The notes under the pieces were generated by a model. It had not been told where the DNA came from. It worked only from the letters and a program-made list of their open reading frames with translations, and made no database searches. Source: Gracilaria domingensis (Eukaryota; Rhodophyta; Florideophyceae; Gracilariales; Gracilariaceae). From it: DNA of 43,647 nt. The DNA lies in NCBI GenBank assembly GCA_022539475.1, contig VCMS01000473.1, positions 1 to 43,647 on the forward strand, given 5' to 3'. Positions 26,412 through 37,345 of this stretch are shown here, in pieces (within the stretch, counting starts at the first letter, position 1; the number at the start of each line of letters is the position of its first letter). The translations under genes were made by a program, and so were the position numbers.

Positions 26412-28507
26412 GGCGAGAAGCGCAGGATATACGTGCAGGCTCCCGGTCTCCGGGTGTGTTTTTCTCCTTCTCGACCGTCAACGAGTAGTCCTGCTTTTCA
26501 GTAGCTGCACTCTCAGAGTAACGAACGCCTTCTCGCTCCTCGCGATCAACTTTCTCCGACACCGGAACTAGACTCACTATGAGTGTTGTTACCGAACAGC
26601 CTCCGAACCAACACCGGTTCCCCAAGGGGGCTCACCGGTTCGCTCCGTTCGCTCCTCAACAGGGTCCACCGTCCGCGGGGCAATCGAAACTGTCGCAGGA
26701 TTCGCGCGCCTGCGCTCTCGCGGGCCCCGTCGCTCGGGTTTCCATCCAGGTGTGGTTCTGGCCCGTCTTTCAACTCCCTTGTCGGCTCACCGGCGAACCG
26801 GCGACATGCGAGGCGCTCCGCTGTCGTGGTTCAAACTTGGGTGTTTCATGAAAGCCTCATTAGCTGGTGATCTGATCGAGATATCGCAGACGTGCAAGAC
26901 GAGACGGAAGACAGCGCGAAATGACTACCGACCTTCGGCAGACCCAGTCTCAAGCCCGATGGGGACCGCGCTCAGTGGCGAGATTGGCGGATTGTGCGCA
27001 TTTCTTAGCGTAGTTCGTTGTTCATATCGGAACTAAGTTACGTTGTTTGGTCGGCGTATCTGTATGCGCTAGTGCTGCGTCAAAAAGCTCTGCTGATTTG
27101 TCTAGTGCTGTTACGAGGGCGAAGTCTCGGGCGTGACAGTATCGAGTCTTGTAGCGCTGTCGTCAAGGACGACTTCGTGCTATTAAGAGCGATCAAGGAG
27201 ATGTAGGGGATGCTTTGGATGTGGCGTTTTGTGAGCTATGCGAATGCCGTGGGGACAGGATATTATGCTCGTGTAAGCGTTAACAGATACTATGTGGAGT
27301 TACGGCGTTTGGACGACCTTTCGCCTGGGGGGAATGCTAGGTATGCAGCGGCAGGAAGGCATATGTCTGGACAAGACGATTCTTCGGGCTGAAGTTAGAT
27401 ATCTACGCCGACGGTTCGCGGTTACATTTTGCTTCGCAACTGTCATCGCGACATGAGAGGCGGTCTCGAATCCCAATTTGGGTATTCGCTCCATATCAGA
27501 ACGTGGAGATCGCCATATGCGGCGGACGACCTGACAGGTGTCGGTATGTTTACTTCTGCCAGGTGGTGGGGAAGTTACTGCGAGCGGCATGCCGGGGGTG
27601 CTACATGAGTTGCCCGGTTTTCACCTACTTAGTCATACTTACGAGATCAGGTTACTTGGGTGTGGTCGTTGTGTCAGCAGGTGGCTGTCCGACCGCGGCG
27701 TTTGTCTCGCTGAGCGGCATATGACCAGTATCGAGGACTGTGGTTCATGCCGCTCATCATCAGGTGGGCGCGGATGAATCCTCCTTCACGTATAGTGATT
27801 GGAATCGTCTCGTGAAGTCCCGCCTCGGGGGTCGTGCCAAGGAATGGACATAAATGTTAGATATTGCTGTTGATGTGTGATCTCGATTATATCTGATAGT
27901 ATCAACTGGACGAAGTGCCTTTTCTAGAGTAGTCGGGTGATTTCCACGACAGGGTGGAATTTGGCTTTCAGGTTGGGAGAAATACGGTCTGCCGATTATG
28001 TTGTTTCACGATGCGAAGTGGGATTCTGGGAGATTCCAGTGAGGGAAGCGGGTGTCGTCTCTGTTCTGCTCCCGGCGAGTGCGGCGATCACAGCAACTGG
28101 GTTTTGTGACTCGGATGAGTTTACGGAGATAGCTCAGGGGAGGATTAATGGTGGATAATCAGCCGAGGAAGGGAGGCGACGATTTCGGAGATGATGAGAG
28201 AGATCGACGCACCCCTGGGGAGGGGAGGGCGGCCGGCTTGCTCGGTTGTCCGCTCCCGCTCGGCGGCTGATTATCGTCCCCTCCGGTTCCATTTCCGGTC
28301 CATTCGGCTTGCGGCTCTTCCGCGCTGTTGAGGCTGGTGCAGCTCATCCCGCGGCGGTGTGAACGAAGGTGCGGATATCGTCCGCTTCCGGGTCCGCGGC
28401 GCGGGTTAGTGCTGTGCGCTCTGGGAGTCACGCTATGGGGATGCCGTTGGTCATCGCATTGCGTATGCTGTGCAGAATGAGGCGATGGGGACGGTGCCAG
28501 GATGCTA
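26412..28507 (+). pseudogene. Antisense ORF of element B, error-rich copy
   Basis: This is the counterpart of 15619-17553. Recognisable blocks are in order: the Pro-rich start, the FHPGV region near 26735, ATATGTCTGGACAAGACGAT near 27360, the TACATGAGTTGCCCGG region near 27600, and the Pro-rich tail near 28290. Dense small deletions break every frame. Around 26880-27240 similarity is poor. Because flanking sequence shows the same error type, this is probably sequencing error rather than a real pseudogene, so it says nothing about selection on the protein. Confidence 0.75.
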
Positions 28508-28919
28508 AGGAGCCGAGTTCCCACTGCTGGGTAAGTTTAGCTGTTCAAGTAGTATAGCCTTGAGATAAAGATTTTGCTTCATTCACGTCTTCGCGGTGTA
28601 TCCTTCTCACGGCATAGCCGGCTAATGCATGCGATGCGATGCGCTACGAAACCGCACCTTCGAGGGAAAAATGCTCATGGTATAAGGCAGCGGGCCTTAC
28701 CAGCGAGCTGGATGAAAAACTCTAGGAAGTGAGTTTCTTTCGAATAGATGCGGTGTATCGAGCGGCGCGAGCGGTCAAGAGGTCTATTACGGCGGATTTG
28801 GAATATATGTGTGCCACCAAGAGTCGCGTATGGAACCATCGGGTTCAATACGTGTGGCGATGAACGTGTGGGTGCGCGAACGTCTGCTTTCTCGCGTTTT
28901 CACGGCACTATATCCGAGT
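28508..28919. other. Convergent intergenic region, error-rich copy
   Basis: It corresponds to 17554-17945, including the GCGATGCGATGCG run near 28632. No feature beyond those in the clean copy. Confidence 0.5.
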
Positions 28920-30980
28920 TGGCATCGGCGTCCAGCGAGTCGGGTGGGGACAGGCTGTCGCTACGCGAGCGGTGGTCTGGTACACGACCTTCGAGCGTGG
29001 AAGGATGCTCGATAAGGTGTTCGTAATGCTATCCACTCTGGGGTGTTTGTGGCCGTACCACGGACGCGGTAAGCAGATGCGCTCGTGGTTGGTCCGATGG
29101 TATGCGCGAGATTCGAGTCGACATTGTACACCTGAATGGTCCCCCTGCCGGCTTTGCGTGTTATTGTTATTTCATCGGTGACGCAACCTGCGGGGAACGT
29201 TTCCCGTGACCGGGGTAACAGCGCGCGCTGGTTTTTGCGTCGCAGTTTCCTCCAGGGGAGGTGCTTTTCGATGTCGCTGCGTACGGCCTTCGGCGTGGGT
29301 GTTGCGTTGGCGCAGTCGGGGTAAAGTGTGTGCTGCTTGTCCGTTTGGCTTGGGTCGGAGAGTCGGACTGTATCGGTGTTCCATAACGTGCGTGCCGTGC
29401 TGTAAGCGACTTGTTGGCGTGTGCAGCTCTCGGAGAACGCTCCTGTTTGGCGGTGGTCTCAAACGGTGGGCCGTTGGCGCCTTTTCTTCTTTGCTCAATT
29501 CCGTTTTGACCGGTTCCTTGTCCGGGTTCGGGGGTTATTAGGACTCACGCGGCGGTTGCGATCTCGTGTCTCCGGCGCGCCTGCGCTTGGCCGATATTTT
29601 CGCCAGTATTTGGTGCCGTACCGTCCGCGTGGACCTCTATCGCCGGAGTTGTCCGATTCCCACGGCTGTAACCGCCGGGTTCACAGAGGTTGACTCGGCG
29701 ACTATCTTTTTCGTCAGGCTCGTCGCTGGATTCCGCAGGATTTTCAGGATTTCCTGGTGTCTGCGTCGCGTCGCGCGCGGGCCGCGATGTGCTGCGCTTT
29801 CCTAGTGAGGCCTTCGTTCCGGACAGGCGTCGGCGTGAATTGCGGACGAATCTTTTCGATTTTCGTTCGACACAGCGGCTGGTTTGGCAGTCGGTTGTTT
29901 GACTTAGCCGAATCCGCTTCTGCTGTTAGTGTTTCTTACGGACGGTGTAGACTTCGGCAACGGGGCTGTGTGTGGGCGGCGTGGCGAGCGGCGTTTGCGG
30001 GAGCGGATGGGGCACCTAAGCGGAACATCGGGAGAGTCGTTATTGGTCGTGCTTCACGGTTAGTACTACAAGACGCGACGTAGGCTATGACTCTCAGCAG
30101 AGGCTGCATAAGCGGCTCCTCCCTCCTTGATGGAGCGGCGTGGAGGAGTAACAAATGTCCGCCATGGCGGTGGTGAACAGCGTGGGAGCAGAGACGGGGG
30201 TGGCGCTTGGTGGCGATCATTGTCCGACCTAGTGGCGGGCACCGACTCTATCGGGAGGTCGTAGGCCTCGGTGGAGGTGGGCAGGACGGACGTCTTGTCC
30301 GCACAATTTGTTTCCGGGTGGTACGGGGTTGTTTGAACAGCGGGGCTCTGTATAGGACGGGTAACCTCAGACGAGGAAGAGGGTGCCATTACATGTCGGT
30401 CGCGGGGAGATCCGCTCATGCGCGTCAGCTATCTGCTACAAACAGGGTGTCCGGTGCAACCGAGATTACTTTTGGTACGGTCCCATCGACACAGGCGAGA
30501 AGCGCTTATGAGTTTGCCCTTTTCAGGGTTTTGTTAGTGGTTCTTCGTAAGAATGCATGGTTTCCACGTAAGGGGTTAGGGGTCTTCCCTCGCAAGCGAG
30601 CATGCAAATACGCTTGTAAGGCGCCTCGGGCTTTGCCATTGACTTCCGGCAGCGGTACTAGATTCGTTGCGGGTTTCCATTGTTGGCGATAATACAAGAT
30701 GGGAAACGCCAGGTAGCTTGTGATTCTAACGCGAATGGGGGGGTGTCCTTGACAAACAGTTTCTGAAATGGGGAAACACCAGTAGTCCTGTGTATGCGTG
30801 TTATCGCAAAAGGTTTAACGCGTCGGTGGTATAAGTCCCATGTTTTTGGGTGTTTCAGCCAAACGTAGGAAGGGAGATGCCAAATCGTTACGGTTATACC
30901 GTTCAACCTGTGCCATTACATTGGGTGGTAAGTGGTGTGATAGAGTTCTTAGCATGATGCGGCAGACATCCTGGAAGAAC
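28920..30980 (-). pseudogene. Element B integrase C-terminus, linker and chromodomain, error-rich copy
   Basis: This is the counterpart of 17959 to about 20035, with the same small-deletion pattern. The chromodomain-coding end (28920-29130), the linker, and the GPY/F and core end (to about 30960) are all recognisable as DNA but no frame stays open beyond about 120 codons. At about 30980 some 22 bases plus a short ATA are missing relative to copy 1, and the sequence abruptly becomes clean. Confidence 0.8.
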
Positions 30981-31278
30981 TATCGGATAACTCTACAGGA
31001 GGACCGTACACGAAGATCCAGTGCGTGGCGAATGCCTGCGCGACCGTGAACGCGGTGATCCTCTTTAGAGGTACTGTCCGAACCAGTTTCGAGAACCGAT
31101 CGGTGATAACGAGAAGAAATTTGTTACCTCTCCGAGTGGTAAGCAATGGTCCGAGAATATCGATTGCCACAAATTCAAGCGGCACCCTGGCAGGGAATAG
31201 TTTCACTTTCTTGGAATTCGTTCGCAGCTTCACGCGTTTTTTGCGCAATCGGCGCAGAAGCGTACCGTAGCGTAACAA
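30981..31278 (-). CDS. pol: Element B integrase core, N-terminal part, copy 2
   Basis: An open segment from MLRYGTLLRRLRKKR to VYGPPVELS contains the first catalytic aspartate (VAIDILGPLL). It ends at the junction with error-rich sequence, before the second aspartate. The frame is entered from the RNase H frame at the heptamer AAAAAAC (31236-31242). Confidence 0.75.
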
Positions 31279-33540
31279 TCCACCGCCATGGCGGGCCAGT
31301 AGAAATCTCTCCTCAAAGTGAGGTACAATTTCCGTCCACCTGCGTGGCCACCTAACTTTGCGTAATGCGAAAGGTGTAGGATCCTCGTCTGTAACGAGTG
31401 TGGTACCACGACTTGTGGGTGTGACTCGACTGTCCTTATGAGATAGCCGATGTCATTAACCTCGAATGGGAGGGTGTCGCCTCCGTTTAGTCGGGCACGG
31501 ACTTTGATACAGAAAGGGTCTCCATGCTGTTCTCGGATCATTTCTTCCGGTGATACCGGGATAAAATTTCCCGGTAGGGGCTTTATAGCCTCGGTTTTGC
31601 CTGCAACAAGCAGTTCGTCGAAGTCAGCGTCAATATCGTCCCAGTCATCTGGAAAGTCGTCTAGCTGCCACTCCGGGAGTTCCGGCTCATCATCGCCAAC
31701 GACGAAGCAAGGAATATCATCGTCCTCGACGGCCAGAGTTTCCCCATTTGTGGGTAAGCGCGACAACGCGTCCGCCTGGGTGTTCAGGGTCCCCTTTTTG
31801 TACACGACGTCGAAGTCGAATTCCGCTAGGCGGAGCCTCCACCGCATAAGGCGGCCTGATGGATCAGAGATATTCATCAACCACCTCAACGAGGAATGAT
31901 CCGTGTACACGGTAAAGTGCACACCTAGCAGGTAGGGACGGGAGGGTGGATAATGCCCATACGACTGCAAGCCACTCCTTCTCCGAAACGGAGTAGTTCA
32001 GTTCATGAACGTTGAGCGAACGTGACCAGTACCCTATGGGTTTTCGTTCTCCTTCGGGAGTGGTTTGGAACAGCGCGCAGCCTACTTGGTAGTCGCTCGA
32101 GTTCGTGTCCACGGAGAACGGCAATCTCGGTTTGGGTAACGATAGTATCGGTGCTGACGTAACAGCCTCCTTTAAGGAGTTGAACGCTTCCGCTTGTGCG
32201 GGCGTGAAGGGGTCCAGTTTTGGTGGCTGGCCCTTCCGCAAGAGAGCGTTAAGGGGAGCCGATATGTCCGAAAAGTTCGGCACGAACCGTCTGTACACGT
32301 TGACCAGCCCTAAGAAGGAGCGTAATTCCGTTTGAGTCCGCGGTTCTTTCGCCTTAGCGAGTGACTTGACGCGAGCTTCCTCGATCGTCAGCCGTCCTGG
32401 ACGGACTATGTGCCCAAGATACTTGACGGTGTCGGTGAAGAATTCACACTTCCTCAACTTGAGGGTGATTCCTGTATCACGCAGAGTGGTCATCACGTCC
32501 CTGACATGGGTGAGATGATCGTCCAGATTACTGGAAAACACGATGATATCGTCAAGGTAGACGAGACAGGTCCGCCACTTGAAGCGGCTCAACAGAATGT
32601 CGATGGCACGCTGGAACTTAGCGAGCGCGTTGGTTAAGCCAAAAGGCATCCGCTTGAAGCGGTAGGAGCCCGAGTGGCACACGAACGCAGTCTTATCGCG
32701 GTCTTCTTCCCTGACCGGGACTTGCCAATATCCCCAATTGGCATCCAATGCCGTGAACACGGTAGCGTCACCGAGCGAATCGATGCACTCGTCCATACGA
32801 GGGATTGGATAAACGTCTCTTACCGTCACGGCGTTAAGTCGGCGATAGTCGACACAGAACCTCCAGGTTCCGTCGGCCTTGAGAGCCAGTACCACTGGGG
32901 ATGCCCACGGCGATTGCGCGTGCTCGATGACACCTGCGCGGAGCATCTTGTCCACTTGGAACTGTTCTTCCTCCCGAGCTTTCGGTCCTGCCCTGTAAGG
33001 GGGTTGTGAAACCGGACGCGTGTTCGGTAACACATCGATACGGTGTTCCGTTGCATTGATCTCTCCAAGAGAGCCATCCCACATTGGGGTAAACTCCCGT
33101 AACATGTCTCTTAGACGTTCACGGTGCGACTCCGGTACATGACCGAGGTCAAGTTCCTCGAGCGCCTTCAAGGGGTCAACCTTGTCGTAGCTCGTGGGCT
33201 TACGCTCTTCTGTCCCTGACACAGGGTTTGGTTCCGAGTCAGTCGGTTGCTTCTCCGTTGCGACGGTAGTGGTACTCGTGGAAGCGGCAGGAATTGCGAC
33301 TCCCTCCCCCTCCTTAGATGAGGCGACGTCCTCTTTGGAGGTAACTAATCCGAGAACATCCGCAGCCGTCATCTTCGTTGGAAGCATCGCGAGTGGGTGT
33401 GGTGTCACAGACCCAATGACTTGGTTCTTCACCAGATACTGGGGGGTGCTGCCAAGGTTGGCAACGAGTATCCGAAACGGAGTATCCGGTGTGACTTGCA
33501 CAACGCCATTCGCGACAGCGAGTTGGCACTTCTCGTACAA
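31230..33540 (-). CDS. pol: Element B pol, RT-RNase H-zinc finger, copy 2
   Basis: From 33540 to about 31940 the frame is open through the protease-RT hinge, the whole RT domain (WRFCVDYRRLNAVTVRDVYP, FTALDANWGYWQVPV, FKRMPFGLTNA, YLDDIIVFS) and the first half of RNase H (FSVDTNSSDY). One extra G near 31940 (GGGACGGGAGG for GGGACGGAGG in copy 1) shifts the frame. The rest of RNase H and the integrase zinc residues continue open to 31230. RT is thus complete in this copy and broken in copy 1, while the RNase H site is intact in copy 1. Confidence 0.88.
31236..31242 (-). promoter_or_regulatory. AAAAAAC heptamer at the RNase H-integrase frame change, copy 2
   Basis: Same sequence, phase and frame change as at 20300-20306. 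Confidence 0.45.
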
Positions 33541-34313
33541 CGAGGTAAGCGGTTGAATAACCCGAAGACCGTGTGACAGGAATTAACCGACACCATCATT
33601 TGGGACTCAGGCGGGATGCGGATCGACGCGGCGACGCGGAGCTTGGTGGACTCGCGCGACGCCGGTGCCGGGGCCTGCGCAGCAGGGAGTGGAACTTGCT
33701 TCCGCGATGACCGCTTCAGCGGACGACGGACGATCGGTACCGACGAACCGTCGTCGAGTTCTACACGCCTGAGGCGGGGCCTGATTGCATCGACAAACCT
33801 GTCGCAGTAATCGCAACCCAAAATGACTGGGGCAGCCAATGACCGACAAACGATGAAGTCGACCTTCACCACGGAGGTTCCCAAGCGTACGACTAAGTCG
33901 ATTGTTCCCACCGTTGTTAACGGGTTGTTATTCGCATCAGCGACATCAGGAAGCATGCTGCGGCGGATACGTTCCCGCAATTGCGGTGTGAGAAGGGACT
34001 CCACGATGAAGTTCGGACCTGCACCTGTGTCTAGTACAGTCAGGTAACGCACCATAAACTGGGGGCTCAGGCCAAGGTCAGCGTACACCTTATAGTTTCG
34101 CTTGGCCATCACCATGATTCGGTCCGGGATCCGGTTATTCCTTACCCGTATCCACGGTCGACGCAAAACACCGAGGTGTTCCGAATCCGCGTCTGCGGCG
34201 TCTTTCCTCGAGAGGATTTTCACCGGGGAGCGAGGCAACGACGCCTTGGGCGTCAACAGCCTCAACTCTGAGGACGCCTCTCCCGAAAGGGAGACTCCCT
34301 AGTTCAGTTTCCC
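33429..34313 (-). CDS. pol: Element B protease, copy 2
   Basis: The protease matches copy 1 at nearly every residue, with LTVLDTGAGPNFI and VILGCDYCDRFVDAIRP. A one-base loss near 33573 (CCGTGTGAC for CCGTGCTGAC) shifts the frame at the end of the domain. At the 5' end a C-to-A change on the plus strand makes a TAG (34299-34301) two codons after the frameshift heptamer, so Gag-Pol synthesis from this copy would stop at once if the base is real. The first methionine is at 34265. Confidence 0.82.
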
Positions 34314-36501
34314 TGAACTTCCGCCTGCGGCGGCTGCTCAGGTTCCTCGGCTACGAGTGCTTGGGCTCGTTGGCCGTGGGTCCCGCGTTAGCGGTATGGG
34401 GATCGGCAACATGCCGAGAGTTTGGATGCACGGGTGGTGCCTGGACATTCCGCTGCGGCGGTGGTGCTGCGACAGCGTGAGAGAAGTCCGTCTTCGCACG
34501 CAAGTACGACGTCATAGGGACGGTTCTCTTCTCCTCTGGAGTTAAGGATTCATAGTTCACCGTAACCATGGACATATCCTCACCGAGAGGAGGCACTGCG
34601 GCGAAATGTGACCATGCGTGTAGCAAAGGTGACAGATCGGCATTGCCATCCCCGAACGCGGGTCACTATTCCGAGCATCGGTGAACCCTACCCTAGGGCG
34701 TGTGTCCTTCCATCCAGGCCGTTGAAAACGGGTTGCTCCGTTCGCGTACGGGATTTTCGGCCCGTTCACACGGTTTGCATCTGCGTAAAGCAGCGTGCTG
34801 TCCCGAGCGGTATCGAAGGAGGCATCCGTCGTTGACGGTAGTTCCGTAGTTGGAATGGAACTCCGGCCTTCCTGGGCCAACTGGACGTTGTCGTACTCCC
34901 TTGGGGAGGCCTCGCTCGTGTGCAGCGACAACGATGGGGATCCAGTCTCCATCATCAACGCCTTGGCGGACTTCGACCTGGTGACAGGACCTCGTGCACG
35001 AAGTGCATCACCCTCCGCTGGGCGTACTGGACTAACTCGAGGTAGGTAATCTTCTGCTTATCCTCGCGGTAGCGGGCGACCAAGGTCTTGATGGCCGGGT
35101 CGAGGCCGTCGACGAACATCGTACAACGTTCCCCTGCGGGGTATACATTACCACAAGGGTGGAAAGCCTTATTCAGGCGGACCGAGTAATCGGTTTCCGT
35201 CTCTCCAGACTTCTGCCGGGTGTCCCGGAGTGCCAGGATGGCCGTGCCGATTGCGTCGTTGGTGGCGTACGAGCGCAGCAAGTACTGGACCGCTTCCGGC
35301 CAGCACGTAACCCCTCCTTCGGAGGCACGAGATGAGCCTCTTACAGAGTTGAACTGGTCTTCGGCCACCCCCCGTAAGAAATACGGTAACGCAATGTAGG
35401 CCTGGCCTTCGTTCATCCCGAGAACATCGGCCTCCGCCACAAAACGGGCTAGAAAATCAAGCACCAGGACTGGTCGTCTCCAGAAAAGGTCTGGTTACGC
35501 AGTGAGAGCTGCATACGGCGGATGCAGTCCTTCACTTTACCCGTCCCACGGGGTGTGCGATCCAATGAGGAATCCTCCAAACGGTAATACCGGTATGAGA
35601 GTAGCTTCCGATACATCGGGTTCGTCGGCTTCAGCTCCTTCAACCCGGAGTGCTTCCGTCTCTTCGACCGGGTACGAACAACCACTTGGGTGGCCGATGA
35701 CCGCTTAGAGCGTGATGAGTGCCCTGCACGACCATCTTCGATGGAAGACTCTGACGAGTCAGAACTTTCCGAATCATTCGGGGCGTCAGCTGACGTACTC
35801 GAATCCGAGTCGGAGTACTGGTTTTGCTCCTTGGCCTGCCGCCTGCGGCGTGATTTGTCCCGACCGGTGTTCTTGTCGCGATGCGACACTTCAACCGGCT
35901 CCGCCGGAGTGGCGAGTTACGCGATAGCGGCCTTCTCCAACGTCTCCAGACGGCTTCGAATCCGATCGAATCGGGTCTCGATTCCTTCCACGAAGGCAGC
36001 GGGTCCTCCAATGCATTCCAGCACGGAGTTGACATTGGACCGTAGAATACGGAGATCCTCTGCAAAATCCTTCACAGGAAATGTGCGGACTTCCTCCCGG
36101 AGCGTCCGGACTTCTCCCGCAAGGGAATCATGGGCTCCCATAAGGGAATTGTGAGCAGCGCGCAGCATGCGAACCTGCTCTTCCAGGGTTGCACCCTGGG
36201 GGTCGTCAATCTTCTCCCGACGGGCCTGAGACGCCTCGGCGGTCGCCTTTACCTGCCCAGCAGGAGCCAGTGCGGCAGCGGCAGATGCCGGAGCAATCCC
36301 ATCAGTGGGAGGGATCAACGGGGAAAACGAAAGTGTCCGGCGTGCCGGCGGGTTAGACGTCCGCGAGGACGGTCTGTTACGCAATGTAGATCCAGGGCGG
36401 ACTGGTATCCTCGAAGGGGGCCGACCATCCGTCGGATTACCACCGTTGGTGGAACGACTGCGAGTGATCGCAGGCTCCGCATCGGAGGGCTTCCGAGACA
36501 T
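34304..36501 (-). CDS. gag: Element B Gag polyprotein, copy 2 (with frame breaks)
   Basis: It has the same start and domain order as copy 1, including zinc knuckle CHLCYTHGHISPQC. Breaks are a TAA stop near 35918 (GAGTTACGCG where copy 1 has GAGTTCCGCG), a G missing near 35473, a C missing near 35019, and the knuckle-distal one-base loss shared with copy 1. Where copy 1 is broken at the Ser/Asp tract and at GGTAACATT, this copy is open. Confidence 0.83.
34307..34313 (-). promoter_or_regulatory. Element B gag-pol -1 slippery heptamer, copy 2
   Basis: GGGAAAC on the minus strand abuts the gag TGA at 34304-34306, as in copy 1. The same hairpin follows at about 34279-34294. Confidence 0.72.
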
Positions 36502-36584
36502 CGGTATCCAACCAACCGTTACACGGGAACTTCCGAGAGAAAACGAACCTCAAAGAGGGTACACAAGAGTGGGTCAACTTTCTA

Positions 36585-36597
36585 GGTCGGGAGACCA
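36585..36597 (-). promoter_or_regulatory. Element B tRNA primer binding site
   Basis: On the minus strand TGGTCTCCCGACC starts three bases after the 5' LTR. It shares 12 bases with the sites of A and C. Confidence 0.8.
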
Positions 36598-36600
36598 CTT

Positions 36601-37340
36601 TGTAGTGCAACCCGTGAGCGGGGAAAAGACACCACGAAGACGTTCGGGATCTTCCTCTACTGAGGGCAACCCAGAGAACAGAGCCTCTCTGGAATGGCGT
36701 AACTAGCCGGGTGTAAGACCGGGGCCAAACCGTCACGACGGGGCGTTGAGAGTTGAGCAGAGAAGGGTGACTCGCACGCGAGTGTAGTAGCCTCGAAGAG
36801 GGACGAAACCACGGAGTGGGGAAAGGGAAGGATAGGAGAGGGAGAGGGAAAAAGAGAGGTACGGCGTATCGCCGGGGTATTCCCTATACAGGGTCGAACA
36901 CGACAACAGATGGTTATAACACTCCCAAAGTTGGGTTCTGTGGAGACGCAGGGTGGATAGCCGCACCGTTACAACGGGGAGTCCCTCCGATAAGGAGTTG
37001 TGCACCGCCGAAGGCGAGAGTGGCTAGAGCCAAGATCCTTGAGGTAGGATCACCCTGGTTGGGGTACTTTACTGGTGCGACGGCGGCGACGCCGTCGCAC
37101 TAAGTAGTGTCCTCACTAAAATTAATAAATAATATTAACTAAACTTCCCACTAATTGTGGCAACCGCCCACGTGTAGTGGCCAACCTCCGATCAGCTCCA
37201 CCGTGTTCTACGTGTCTGAACCATCCCAATGGCAACCACTAGTAACTACTAGTCATATACTGGTGTGTACCAGGCAAACCCGTAAACGGGAAATATGACT
37301 AAGTCCAGTCAGAATACTCATAGATGAGCGTTGCAATACA
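36601..37340 (-). repeat. Element B 5' LTR (740 bp), right outer copy
   Basis: It runs from TGTAGTGCAA to TTGCAATACA on the plus strand and is the partner of 14836-15575. By eye the seven differences are at the GAGATC/GGGATC, GGGGC/GGGGT, TCCCACGTGTCC/TTCTACGTGTCT (three), ACCCCT/ACCACT and TTGCACTACA/TTGCAATACA positions. This is about 1% divergence, which implies a recent insertion. Hairpin and AT-rich block are conserved. Confidence 0.95.
37076..37099. promoter_or_regulatory. LTR hairpin, right copy
   Basis: Identical to 15311-15334. The AT-rich block is at 37116-37145. Confidence 0.6.
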
Positions 37341-37345
37341 GTGGA
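37341..37345. repeat. Target-site duplication GTGGA, right copy
   Basis: Matches 14831-14835 and directly follows the terminal CA of the right LTR. Confidence 0.92.

Larger units (their letters stand above)
14836..37340 (-). mobile_element. Element B insertion: LTR-internal-LTR-internal-LTR chromovirus
   Basis: The outer LTRs are each 740 bp and differ at seven positions by eye. They are flanked by GTGGA. In minus-strand sense each internal region carries primer site, gag, frameshift signal, pol (protease, RT, RNase H, integrase, long linker, chromodomain), then an opposite-strand open frame and a purine-rich tract before the 3' LTR. Two internal regions share a middle LTR at 25640-26358 that includes 119 Ns. 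The 22.5-kb span fits two internal regions of about 10.1 kb plus three LTRs. The inner part of the right copy (25759-about 30980) is full of small deletions, so a true tandem and an assembly duplication both remain possible. Confidence 0.88.
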
